The notes under the pieces are model-generated. The model was given only the letters and a program-made list of their open reading frames with translations, did no database searches and was not told the origin of the DNA. 18,330 nucleotides of DNA from Chloroflexi bacterium RBG_16_57_11. GTDB taxonomy: Bacteria; Chloroflexota; Anaerolineae; Anaerolineales; UBA4823. Positions 1 to 6,632 of the stretch are shown here, piece after piece (position 1 is the first letter of the stretch; each line of letters opens with the position of its first letter). The stretch covers positions 21,720-40,049 of the forward strand of contig MGNS01000170.1 of assembly GCA_001795165.1 (NCBI GenBank), read 5' to 3'. The position numbers were made by a program, and so were the translations under genes.

Positions 1-1
1 G

Positions 2-1612
2 GTCTCTTTTCTTGGCCTGGTACTAGCCCTCGGTGTGGCATTTTTTCAATCCACACCGGGCTACATGGACGCCTCCTATTACATGGCTGGGGGAGTCTGG
101 CTGGCAAACGGCGATGGTTTCAATGAGCGAATCCTGTGGAATTATCTGGATGAACCCGGCGGGTTACCGCACCCCTCGCATGGTTACTGGATGCCGCTGA
201 CGTCTTTACTGGCTGCCTTTACAATGCTCCTTAGCGGTGCGCATACTTTCACCACCGCCCGCCTGGGTTTCCTGCTTTTGGCGGCGATAATCCCGATGTT
301 GACTGCCAGGCTGTCTTTCGCCCTGTCAGGTCGCCGAGAATGGGCCCTCCTGGCCGGGATTATCGCTGCGATTTCCGGTTTTTACTTGCCGTATCTACCC
401 ACCACCGATGCCTTCGGACTGTACATGCTTTTTGGCGCGCTTTTTTTCCTGGTGATACATAGCCAAAACAGTCACTCTTCTCAATCCTTGGATGAGTCAG
501 ACCAGAACCATCGGTTGGGACATCGTAAGTACGTGTACGTCGCTCCACTTATCCTGGGTGGTCTGGCCGGGCTGATGCACCTGACTCGCGCCGATGGCAT
601 CCTGTGGTTGCTTGTGGCATTGTTGTTCAATGGAAGTGAACTCAACCGATCGCCTACCGGCCGCCGCCGAATGATGTCATGGCTGGCAGCGGCGCTGCTT
701 GTCCTGATCGGCTACTTCATGGTTATGGGACCCTGGTTGCTGCGCAACCTGGCGGTATTTGACTCGTTTTTATCCCCTGGTGGGGGGCATGCCCTTTGGA
801 TCACCAGCTATGATGAGCTGTTCACATATCCCGCCAGCCTGCTCACCCCGGAGCATTGGTGGGGATCCGGCCTGAGCGCTATTTTAAAAGCCCGTCTGTG
901 GGCGCTTGGGCTGAACATGCAAACCCTGCTGGCCGTCCAGTGTCAGATTTTCCTGTTACCGCTGATCATCAGCGGATTATGGCGATTGCGCCATTCTCGA
1001 GCTGTCCAGGCCGGTCTGCTGGCCTGGTCGCTCACCTTCCTGGCGATGACCCTGGTTTTCCCGTACCAGGGTGCGCGTGGCGGTTTCTTCCATTCTGGCG
1101 CGGCCCTCCAGCCGCTGTTCTGGGCGGTAACCCCGGTTGGGTTGTTTGCCTTCTTGGAATGGGGGGAGCGCCGGCGAGGCTGGGATACGCATCAAGCCAG
1201 TCGGGTGTTCCAGATTGGGATGGTCTTGATCGCCCTCTTTTTGACGGTATTTGTGACTTTCAATCGTGTGATCGGCGGCGATGTCCTCCAACCTGCCTGG
1301 GACGACCTCCAGCGACGCTATGCCCGGGTGGAGCAGGAGCTGATTTTTCGCCACGCCTCACCGGAGGCGGTTGTTCTTGTCAATGACGCCCCCACATACT
1401 ATCTCGCCAGCCGCCGACCGTCGATATCGATTCCTTACGGAAATACCGATGTGTTGCTCCAGGTGGCGCAGCGCTACGGAGGTCGTTATCTTTTGATCGA
1501 GATCGAACAAGTTCGAGGTGACACGTTGTACGCACAGCCAGGCGACCGACCCGGCTTACGTTACCTTGAAACTGTCGAAGGAATTCGGCTGTATGAAATC
1601 GTTGCTCCCTGA
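2..1612 (+). CDS. GT-C-type membrane glycosyltransferase-like protein (5' partial)
   Basis: The reading frame is open to the left edge and the first visible residues form a hydrophobic helix, so the true start lies outside the window; the GTG at 35 is only the first internal start-like codon. About 536 residues are visible. The pattern is that of GT-C glycosyltransferases (PMT/ArnT-like), which move sugars from polyprenyl-phosphate donors on the outer face of the membrane. There is an N-terminal helix, then an extracytoplasmic loop with an acidic residue in PGYMDASYY (Asp about visible residue 23), about ten further hydrophobic segments, an LTRADG motif typical of the family between helices, and a soluble C-terminal tail. 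A low-complexity Ser/Gln/His loop lies near 460-510. The stop at 1612 overlaps the next gene, which is of the same type. The family assignment is fairly safe; donor and acceptor are unknown. Confidence 0.75.
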   Translation, partial: VSFLGLVLALGVAFFQSTPGYMDASYYMAGGVWLANGDGFNERILWNYLDEPGGLPHPSHGYWMPLTSLLAAFTMLLSGAHTFTTARLGFLLLAAIIPMLTARLSFALSGRREWALLAGIIAAISGFYLPYLPTTDAFGLYMLFGALFFLVIHSQNSHSSQSLDESDQNHRLGHRKYVYVAPLILGGLAGLMHLTRADGILWLLVALLFNGSELNRSPTGRRRMMSWLAAALLVLIGYFMVMGPWLLRNLAVFDSFLSPGGGHALWITSYDELFTYPASLLTPEHWWGSGLSAILKARLWALGLNMQTLLAVQCQIFLLPLIISGLWRLRHSRAVQAGLLAWSLTFLAMTLVFPYQGARGGFFHSGAALQPLFWAVTPVGLFAFLEWGERRRGWDTHQASRVFQIGMVLIALFLTVFVTFNRVIGGDVLQPAWDDLQRRYARVEQELIFRHASPEAVVLVNDAPTYYLASRRPSISIPYGNTDVLLQVAQRYGGRYLLIEIEQVRGDTLYAQPGDRPGLRYLETVEGIRLYEIVAP

Positions 1613-3077
1613 CCGACGTCACCGGCGGCAGCTGGCTTTCCTGGCTCTGGTTTCAGCGCTCTCCGTGGCGGGTTACCTTCTGGCCAGCCGCCTGGTCTAT
1701 CGGATCGGCTTCCCTCTCGATGACGCCTGGATCCATCATACTTACGCACGCAATCTGGCGCTTCGTGGCGAGTGGGCCTTCCTGCCCGGACAGCCATCCG
1801 CTGGCTCCACAGCCCCGCTCTGGTCGGCGCTCCTGGCGGTTGGTCACCTGCTCCACCTTGGACCCTACCTTTGGAGCTACGCCTTGGGTTGGGCGACTTT
1901 GCTTGCCGTTGCCCTGGTTGGGATGTATGCTTTTCGCCTCCTGTGCCCGCAGATGGCCTCCGCGGATTTATGGGTGGGGCTTTTTTTGGTGTTGGAGTGG
2001 CACCTGGTATGGGCGGCCGTCTCTGGTATGGAGACACTCTTGATGGGCCTGCTGGCGTTGATCGTGCTGGCGCGCCTGGTTGGTGGAGAGCGGAACTGGA
2101 TTGCCCTGGGTGCGTTAATCGGCGTGAGTGTTTGGATACGCCCGGACGGCATCACTCTAATTGGACCCGCTTTGTTTACGCTTGCATTGGCTTCTGGCTC
2201 CTGGAAGCGCCGCACAAAGGAGGCAGTGGGTTTGCTATTCGGTATGGCTTTGCTTGTGTTTCCTTATTTGTTATTTAACCGGATCCTGGAGGGCAGCTGG
2301 TGGCCGAATACTTTATTTGCCAAGCAGGCCGAATATGCGATTTTTCGACAGGCCGCCCTGTGGAGGCGTTTTCTGACTGAAGCCAGCCTGCCTATGATTG
2401 GGGCCGGTGTGCTGCTCCTGCCCGGTTTCATAACCCAATCTGCGCGCGCAGTGCGAAGTCGATCTTGGGGTACCCTGGCTGGCGCCATATGGGTGATTGG
2501 CTATCTTCTCCTTTACGCCTTGCGCCTGCCGGTGACCTATCAGCACGGGCGTTATGTCATGCCAATGATGCCGGCATTTTTCTCCTGGGGTCTGGCTGGA
2601 CTGATCGGCTGGGTTCAGCTTCGCTCATCATCCAACTGGAAACGATTGCTTAGCCGGGTGTGGGTGTTGTCCATCTCGCTGGTGGTGATCCTCTTTTGGG
2701 GATTTGGAGCGCGGGCCTATGCCTTTGATGTCGCAATAATTGAAACTGAGATGGTCGCCGCAGCGCATTGGGTGGCTGACAATACAGCCTCGGATGCTCT
2801 CATCGCGGCTCACGATATCGGCGCGCTGGGTTACTTCGCCCAGCGAAATCTGCTCGACCTGGCTGGATTGGTTTCGCCAGAAGTGATTCCATTCATCCGT
2901 GATGAGCCACGCCTGGCAGAGTTCCTCCAAGAACGTCAGGCGGATTATCTGGTTACGTTCCCCGCGTGGTATCCACAGCTGGTCCACCGCGCCGACCAGA
3001 TCTATTCCACAGCGGGTAGATTTAGCCCGCGGATGGGCGGAGAAAATATGTCGGTCTATCGATGGATGTTTCCATGA
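1593..3077 (+). CDS. GT-C-type membrane glycosyltransferase-like protein
   Basis: 494 residues. I chose the ATG at 1593 because AAGGA lies 10 bp before it (1578-1582) and the protein then starts with a short basic stretch before the first helix; the in-frame ATG at 1518 lies deep inside the upstream gene and would add residues with no family character. The first extracytoplasmic loop carries FPLDDAWIHHTYARNL (Asp43-Asp44), the acidic pair expected at the GT-C active site. RPDG follows between later helices. The C-terminal tail has AAHDIGALGYFAQRNLLDLAGL, a pattern often seen in bacterial GT-C proteins of this group. It overlaps the preceding homologue by 20 bp, so the two are probably translationally coupled and may act in one surface-glycan or protein-glycosylation step. 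Substrate unknown. It ends with two consecutive TGA codons. Confidence 0.78.
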   Translation: MKSLLPDRRHRRQLAFLALVSALSVAGYLLASRLVYRIGFPLDDAWIHHTYARNLALRGEWAFLPGQPSAGSTAPLWSALLAVGHLLHLGPYLWSYALGWATLLAVALVGMYAFRLLCPQMASADLWVGLFLVLEWHLVWAAVSGMETLLMGLLALIVLARLVGGERNWIALGALIGVSVWIRPDGITLIGPALFTLALASGSWKRRTKEAVGLLFGMALLVFPYLLFNRILEGSWWPNTLFAKQAEYAIFRQAALWRRFLTEASLPMIGAGVLLLPGFITQSARAVRSRSWGTLAGAIWVIGYLLLYALRLPVTYQHGRYVMPMMPAFFSWGLAGLIGWVQLRSSSNWKRLLSRVWVLSISLVVILFWGFGARAYAFDVAIIETEMVAAAHWVADNTASDALIAAHDIGALGYFAQRNLLDLAGLVSPEVIPFIRDEPRLAEFLQERQADYLVTFPAWYPQLVHRADQIYSTAGRFSPRMGGENMSVYRWMFP

Positions 3078-3116
3078 TGAGATCCTCCTCGTCGTTTGAT
3101 TAAATTGTCAATAAGA

Positions 3117-3145
3117 TTGCCGGGATAAACCTCCTGTGCTATACT
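3117..3145 (+). promoter_or_regulatory. Promoter of the two-component operon
   Basis: TTGCCG at 3117-3122 and TATACT at 3140-3145 are separated by 17 bp, with a TG one base before the -10 (extended -10, TGCTATACT). The expected start of transcription near 3152 leaves a leader of about 22 nt before the response regulator ATG at 3174. The -35 matches four of six consensus bases and the -10 five of six. Confidence 0.6.
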
Positions 3146-3173
3146 CTAAATCCGATGAGTAAAAGATAATCCT

Positions 3174-3857
3174 ATGATCGATCAAATCACCCTGGTAATC
3201 ATCGATGATCATCCCCTTTTCCGGCAGGGAGTGTCGGATGCATTATCCCTCGAATCCGGGATAAGTGTCATCGGTCAGGCTGCCAGCGCACAGGAAGGAT
3301 TACAGCTCATCCGTCATATCCAGCCACAGGTAGCTCTTGTTGATATCAACCTGCCGGGTGTAAACGGTCAGCAACTCACCCTGCGTGTTATGGCAGAGAA
3401 GTTGCCCACCCGTGTGATCTTATTGACCGCCTACGATGATATCGCGCAAAAGGTGCATGGCTTGCGTGCCGGTGCGCGCGCCTATTGCACCAAAGATATC
3501 CAGCCCGAAGGACTCTATAGCGTTATCTGCAATGTGGTCGCCGGCAATTACGTTTTGGGTGAGCAGGTTTTTACAGCCGAGGAGCTGGCCGTCTGGCTTC
3601 GCAACCAATCAGTGGGAACGTCGGATTTTGCTGAACAGTTGGATGAGCCGCCTTATCAACCACTCTCGGAGCGAGAGATGGAGGTCCTGGGTTGTATGGC
3701 ACGTGGCTTGAGTAACAAAGAGATCGCGACTGCGCTGGGTATCAGTCATCAGACGGTTAAAAACCATGTGACTTCGATCTTACACAAACTGGGGGTAGAA
3801 GACCGTACGCAAGCAGTCCTATATGCTCTGCGCTATGGCTGGGTCCGCTTGCATTGA
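3174..3857 (+). CDS. NarL/DegU-family response regulator (REC + LuxR-type HTH)
   Basis: 227 residues. The N-terminal receiver (about 5-120) has the full set of phosphorylation residues: Asp11-Asp12, phospho-acceptor Asp57 in ALVDINLPG, Thr85 and Lys107. A linker of about 35 residues leads to a LuxR-type helix-turn-helix (about 160-222) with the hallmark LSEREMEVL start and the recognition segment NKEIATALGISHQTVKNHV. It should be a cytoplasmic DNA-binding transcription factor activated by phosphorylation. The DegS-like kinase gene starts 34 bp after it, so the two form a regulator-kinase operon, the reverse of the Bacillus degS-degU order. Only a weak Shine-Dalgarno (around GAGTAAAAG) precedes the ATG. 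The pilus locus downstream is the obvious candidate target, by position only. Confidence 0.93.
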   Translation: MIDQITLVIIDDHPLFRQGVSDALSLESGISVIGQAASAQEGLQLIRHIQPQVALVDINLPGVNGQQLTLRVMAEKLPTRVILLTAYDDIAQKVHGLRAGARAYCTKDIQPEGLYSVICNVVAGNYVLGEQVFTAEELAVWLRNQSVGTSDFAEQLDEPPYQPLSEREMEVLGCMARGLSNKEIATALGISHQTVKNHVTSILHKLGVEDRTQAVLYALRYGWVRLH

Positions 3858-3891
3858 CGCTTATCGTAATGATTTAAACGTAGGAGGGCTT

Positions 3892-4944
3892 ATGACGGGC
3901 GAGAAGAATCAAAAAGTTGATGCTTGGACAGTTTTGAAAGAACAAATTCATGTTGAGCTCGATCAGAGTCGCCGGGAGTTGAAGGAAATTGCATTAATGC
4001 TGGAACAAAGCCAGTTGGAAGTGAACAAGTTGGCTCAGCGTAACGCTTCGATCACCGCCCATATGCAGCAGATGCAATCCCAGTTCGATACCCTGCCTCG
4101 CGCGGATATACGCAATATCTATGAATCAGCCCTGGAGGCCCAGCAGCGGTTGTTTGTTATGCGCGGACAGCTCGAGAAGCTGCAAAGCGATCGAGCGCAC
4201 CTGACCCGGTATGTTACACTGATGGAAAATGTTAATCAAGCCATGGATAGCGGTGGATCAGCTGAGCCCGGCGCTCGAGGTGGGACTACTGCCCATACAG
4301 TGGAGATGATGATCCAGGCGCAGGAGTCTGAGCGTCAACGTCTATCTCGCCAGATGCATGATGGTCCTGCACAAGCCTTATCCAACTTCATTTTGCAGAC
4401 CGAAATCGCCATGCGGTTGTTCGATGTTGATCAAAAGAAGGCGCGTGAAGAGCTGGATAGTTTGAAGGTTTCTGCAACTGGAACTTTTCGTAAGGTGCGC
4501 GACTTCATTTTCGAATTGCGCCCAATGATGCTCGACGATCTTGGCTTGATCCCTACCTTAAAGCGCTATGTGGATGCCTGGAAGGATCAGGTTGACATTG
4601 AAGCTCGCCTGATGGTGTCTGGGAAAGAGCGCCGCCTGGAATCCTACGAAGAGGTGATGATCTTCCGCGCAGTCCAGGAGCTGCTAAACAACACCGCTCG
4701 GTATAGCGCTGCCACCTCGGTAAAAGTCCAGATCGATATGGGCGAGTCGATCATTAAGGTCGCCGTGGACGACGATGGTAAAGGTTTCGATGTGGAAAAC
4801 ATTTCAGAAAAACGCGGCATGGGGCTAAAGGTGATCCGTGACCGGGTAGAAATGCTCGGCGGGTCAATGGTATTGGATAGTGTTGTCGGACAGGGCACTC
4901 GAGTGAGTTTCCAGCTGCCTACGATCGAGCTTCCACAGATATAA
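3892..4944 (+). CDS. DegS-like cytoplasmic sensor histidine kinase
   Basis: 350 residues. I chose the ATG at 3892 because AGGAGG at 3882-3887 precedes it closely; an upstream in-frame ATG at 3823 lies inside the response regulator gene. There is no membrane segment. Residues about 12-120 are heptad-rich and probably a long coiled coil, as in DegS. The dimerisation/phospho-acceptor region reads ERQRLSRQMHDGPAQAL with His156; HDGPAQ is the DegS-type version of the HisKA_3 motif. The HATPase domain has its N box (QELLNNTARYS), G1 box (DDDGKGFD) and G2 box (GMGLKVIRDR). It should autophosphorylate on His156 and pass the phosphate to the response regulator encoded just upstream. The signal is unknown; a soluble coiled-coil sensor implies a cytoplasmic cue or a protein partner. 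Confidence 0.92.
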   Translation: MTGEKNQKVDAWTVLKEQIHVELDQSRRELKEIALMLEQSQLEVNKLAQRNASITAHMQQMQSQFDTLPRADIRNIYESALEAQQRLFVMRGQLEKLQSDRAHLTRYVTLMENVNQAMDSGGSAEPGARGGTTAHTVEMMIQAQESERQRLSRQMHDGPAQALSNFILQTEIAMRLFDVDQKKAREELDSLKVSATGTFRKVRDFIFELRPMMLDDLGLIPTLKRYVDAWKDQVDIEARLMVSGKERRLESYEEVMIFRAVQELLNNTARYSAATSVKVQIDMGESIIKVAVDDDGKGFDVENISEKRGMGLKVIRDRVEMLGGSMVLDSVVGQGTRVSFQLPTIELPQI

Positions 4945-4965
4945 AATGAGAAATAAATTGTAAAA

Positions 4966-4997
4966 TGTCGAATCTTTGCATTTTTGTAAAGACGACA
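4966..4997. promoter_or_regulatory. Dyad/stem-loop between kinase gene and flp promoter
   Basis: TGTCG (4966-4970) pairs with CGACA (4993-4997), and inside it CTTTGCA (4974-4980) pairs with TGTAAAG (4985-4991) with one G-T pair and a TTTT loop. The centre lies about 65 bp upstream of the predicted flp transcription start, a usual place for an activator site. It could equally be a terminator-like hairpin ending the kinase transcript, although no T-run follows directly. Only the symmetry is seen; the role is inferred. Confidence 0.4.
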
Positions 4998-5012
4998 ATG
5001 GGTGGAAGGGTA

Positions 5013-5040
5013 TTGATTTTTCCCTGATATTTACTATAAT
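5013..5040 (+). promoter_or_regulatory. Strong promoter of flp pilin gene
   Basis: TTGATT at 5013-5018 and a perfect TATAAT at 5035-5040 are separated by 16 bp. Transcription would begin near 5047, giving a leader of about 49 nt that ends in a very strong Shine-Dalgarno sequence. The surrounding DNA is AT-rich compared with the coding regions. Confidence 0.75.
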
Positions 5041-5095
5041 ATAAACAATCGGGAAAACACAGCTGAAAAACTTAAAGGGAAAGGAGGTGAATATC

Positions 5096-5242
5096 ATGTT
5101 GTTTGCACCGAAGGAAAAGGGACAGGGCCTCGTGGAATATGCGTTGATTCTTGTTTTGGTCGCGATTGTTGTGATTGTCATTCTTGCCCTGCTTGGCCCG
5201 GCGATCGGCAATGTCTTCAGCCAAATCGTGAATGCAATCTAA
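5096..5242 (+). CDS. flp: Flp/Fap-type pilin subunit
   Basis: 48 codons. The ATG at 5096 follows a near-perfect Shine-Dalgarno (AAGGAGGTGA, 5081-5090) with 5 bp spacing. The product has a short basic leader (KEKG), then the class IV prepilin motif GQGLVEYALI, a hydrophobic stretch of about 20 residues, and a short tail ending in NVFSQIVNAI. Cleavage after Gly9 by a TadV/CpaA-type prepilin peptidase would put Glu at +5 and Tyr at +6, as in Flp pilins, and leave a mature subunit of 39 residues. This is the major structural subunit of the Tad pilus built by the genes downstream. A strong promoter, strong ribosome binding site and dedicated terminator fit a highly expressed structural protein. 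No prepilin peptidase gene lies in the window. Confidence 0.93.
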   Translation: MLFAPKEKGQGLVEYALILVLVAIVVIVILALLGPAIGNVFSQIVNAI

Positions 5243-5255
5243 GACCAGCACCCGG

Positions 5256-5286
5256 CGATTGCTATTTGGCTTATGTCCAGCAATCG
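5256..5286 (+). other. 3'-UTR hairpin after flp
   Basis: CGATTGCT (5256-5263) and AGCAATCG (5279-5286) form a perfect 8-bp stem with a 15-nt loop, 13 bp after the flp stop and before the intrinsic terminator. No T-run follows, so it is not itself a classic terminator. It may protect the pilin mRNA from 3' decay; that role is inferred. Confidence 0.45.
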
Positions 5287-5304
5287 GAAATTCGGATAAG
5301 AGGA

Positions 5305-5340
5305 AGAAGACCTTGCCAGAAAGCAAGGTCTTCTATTTGT
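5305..5340 (+). terminator. Intrinsic terminator of flp
   Basis: GAAGACCTTGC (5306-5316) pairs perfectly with GCAAGGTCTTC (5323-5333) around a 6-nt loop; an extra A-T pair extends the stem to 12 bp. The T-rich stretch TCTATTTGT follows. It separates flp from cpaB, whose own promoter lies immediately downstream. Confidence 0.85.
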
Positions 5341-5380
5341 ACAATATCAACCCTTTCTATTATGTAATTTACAATTTAAC

Positions 5381-5408
5381 TTGACTTTTACCCTTTAAAG
5401 AGTATGAT
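5381..5408 (+). promoter_or_regulatory. Promoter of cpaB-tad operon
   Basis: TTGACT at 5381-5386 and TATGAT at 5403-5408 are separated by 16 bp, each matching five of six consensus bases. Transcription would start near 5415, about 29 nt before the cpaB ATG. It lies directly after the flp terminator, so the assembly genes can be transcribed independently of the pilin. Confidence 0.75.
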
Positions 5409-5443
5409 TGGTGTAAACTGAACCCCAACACATGGAGGCGATT

Positions 5444-6580
5444 ATGCGTCGTGGGCGAGTGTTCTTTATCCTGGCTTTCGTCTTGATCTTGGGTCTGGTT
5501 GCTGTTGCAGTTGTCTGGCTGCTCTTCCTTCGGCCGCAAACTACTGCTCAACAGGCAACGCCAACGCCCAAACCGGTCATGGTAGTCTATGTCACCCAAA
5601 ACCTTTCCAAGGGCACCGAGCTCGAATCTGAAATGATGGCACAAATCCCGTGGCAGCAAGGTCAATTGCCTCAGGGGATGGTGATGGGAGAGCAACTTCC
5701 CGAAATGGTTGGGCGCATCGTCAAGTATGACTTGCCTGCCGGCATTCCATTACTGGAATCGATGCTCTTAAGTGAGAATGAGACCATACCAACCTCTGGG
5801 TCCCCTTGGGCGCTTAATATCCCTCCAGGCATGGTGGCGGTTTCGATTCCCGTCAATCGCATAGCCAACGTAGCTTACGCATTACGCCCCGGCGATCATG
5901 TTAACGTCATCACCACAATGATGTTCGTGGATGTCGATACAGACTTCCAATCGATTTTGCCTAACTTCACCGGCATTGCTATTTCTTCTGGACCTCCAGA
6001 TCCGGAAGCGGGACAACTCCCTTTGACAGTAGGCATTTCCTCGCTCAGCCAGGGCGGTGTTATTGACCCTGAAACCGGTAAGCCAGCTCCACCCTCCGTA
6101 TTATCTCCGGGTATTTACGGTAAGGTGGTCATTGATCCCGTCCTCGGCCAAGCTGTTTATGTCGTTCCCTCCGAAGCTCAACGACCGCGTTATGTGAGCA
6201 ATATGCTGTTGCAGGATGCTGTCGTATTGCAGGTAGGCAATTTCCCCCTACCGGGTGAGGAAGTTCAGCCACAGGCAACGGTAACCCCCACCCCGGAGGC
6301 GCAGCAACAGGAAGGTGAAGCACCTGCCGGACCGGTTCCTCCGGATGTCGTGACCCTGATTGTCCGCCCGCAGGATGCCGTCACCCTGAATTATGTGTTG
6401 GCGGCGCAAAACAAGCTAGCCGCTACACTTTCATTGGCGTTGCGCGCTGCGAATGACACTTCACGCGAAAACGTACTGCCCGTTACCTTGCAATTTTTGC
6501 TCGAACAATACCAAATACCTGTTCCCGCCAGGTTGCCGTATAGCCTGAACCCGCGTATCGACAATGTAACTCTCCCGTAA
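5444..6580 (+). CDS. cpaB: CpaB/RcpC-like Flp pilus assembly protein (SAF domain)
   Basis: 378 residues. I chose the ATG at 5444 because GGAGG (5434-5438) sits 5 bp before it; the in-frame ATG at 5432 overlaps that ribosome binding site. The protein has a short basic start and one N-terminal membrane helix (about 5-29), so most of it lies outside the membrane. A SAF-type domain follows (about 45-105; VVYVTQNLSKGTELESEMM to DLPAGIPLLESML), then the RcpC/CpaB region starting IPPGMVAVSIPVNR with LRPGDHVNVI. A Pro/Glu/Thr-rich linker (about 270-300) leads to a C-terminal part with VVTLIVRPQDAVTLNYVLA. In Tad systems CpaB works with the outer-membrane secretin, but no secretin gene is present here, so in a one-membrane cell it may guide the pilus through the cell wall. 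It is the first gene of the assembly operon. Confidence 0.88.
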   Translation: MRRGRVFFILAFVLILGLVAVAVVWLLFLRPQTTAQQATPTPKPVMVVYVTQNLSKGTELESEMMAQIPWQQGQLPQGMVMGEQLPEMVGRIVKYDLPAGIPLLESMLLSENETIPTSGSPWALNIPPGMVAVSIPVNRIANVAYALRPGDHVNVITTMMFVDVDTDFQSILPNFTGIAISSGPPDPEAGQLPLTVGISSLSQGGVIDPETGKPAPPSVLSPGIYGKVVIDPVLGQAVYVVPSEAQRPRYVSNMLLQDAVVLQVGNFPLPGEEVQPQATVTPTPEAQQQEGEAPAGPVPPDVVTLIVRPQDAVTLNYVLAAQNKLAATLSLALRAANDTSRENVLPVTLQFLLEQYQIPVPARLPYSLNPRIDNVTLP

Positions 6581-6583
6581 GCG

Positions 6584-6617
6584 CAAGAGTAGCTTTGAAC
6601 ACAGCAAGGGACTCTTG
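6584..6617 (+). other. Hairpin in the cpaB-tadZ junction
   Basis: CAAGAGT (6584-6590) and ACTCTTG (6611-6617) are perfect inverted copies around a 20-nt loop, ending 4 bp before the GGAG ribosome binding site of tadZ. It could affect mRNA processing or tadZ translation. Only the symmetry is seen, and a 7-bp stem can occur by chance. Confidence 0.3.
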
Positions 6618-6632
6618 GTTTGGAGCGAATAA

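Noticed and set aside
1561..2037. Long reverse-strand reading frame inside the second glycosyltransferase gene
   Set aside because: It lies opposite a clear membrane-protein gene, is rich in Pro/Arg/Gly as expected from an antisense frame, and has no ribosome binding site or family resemblance.
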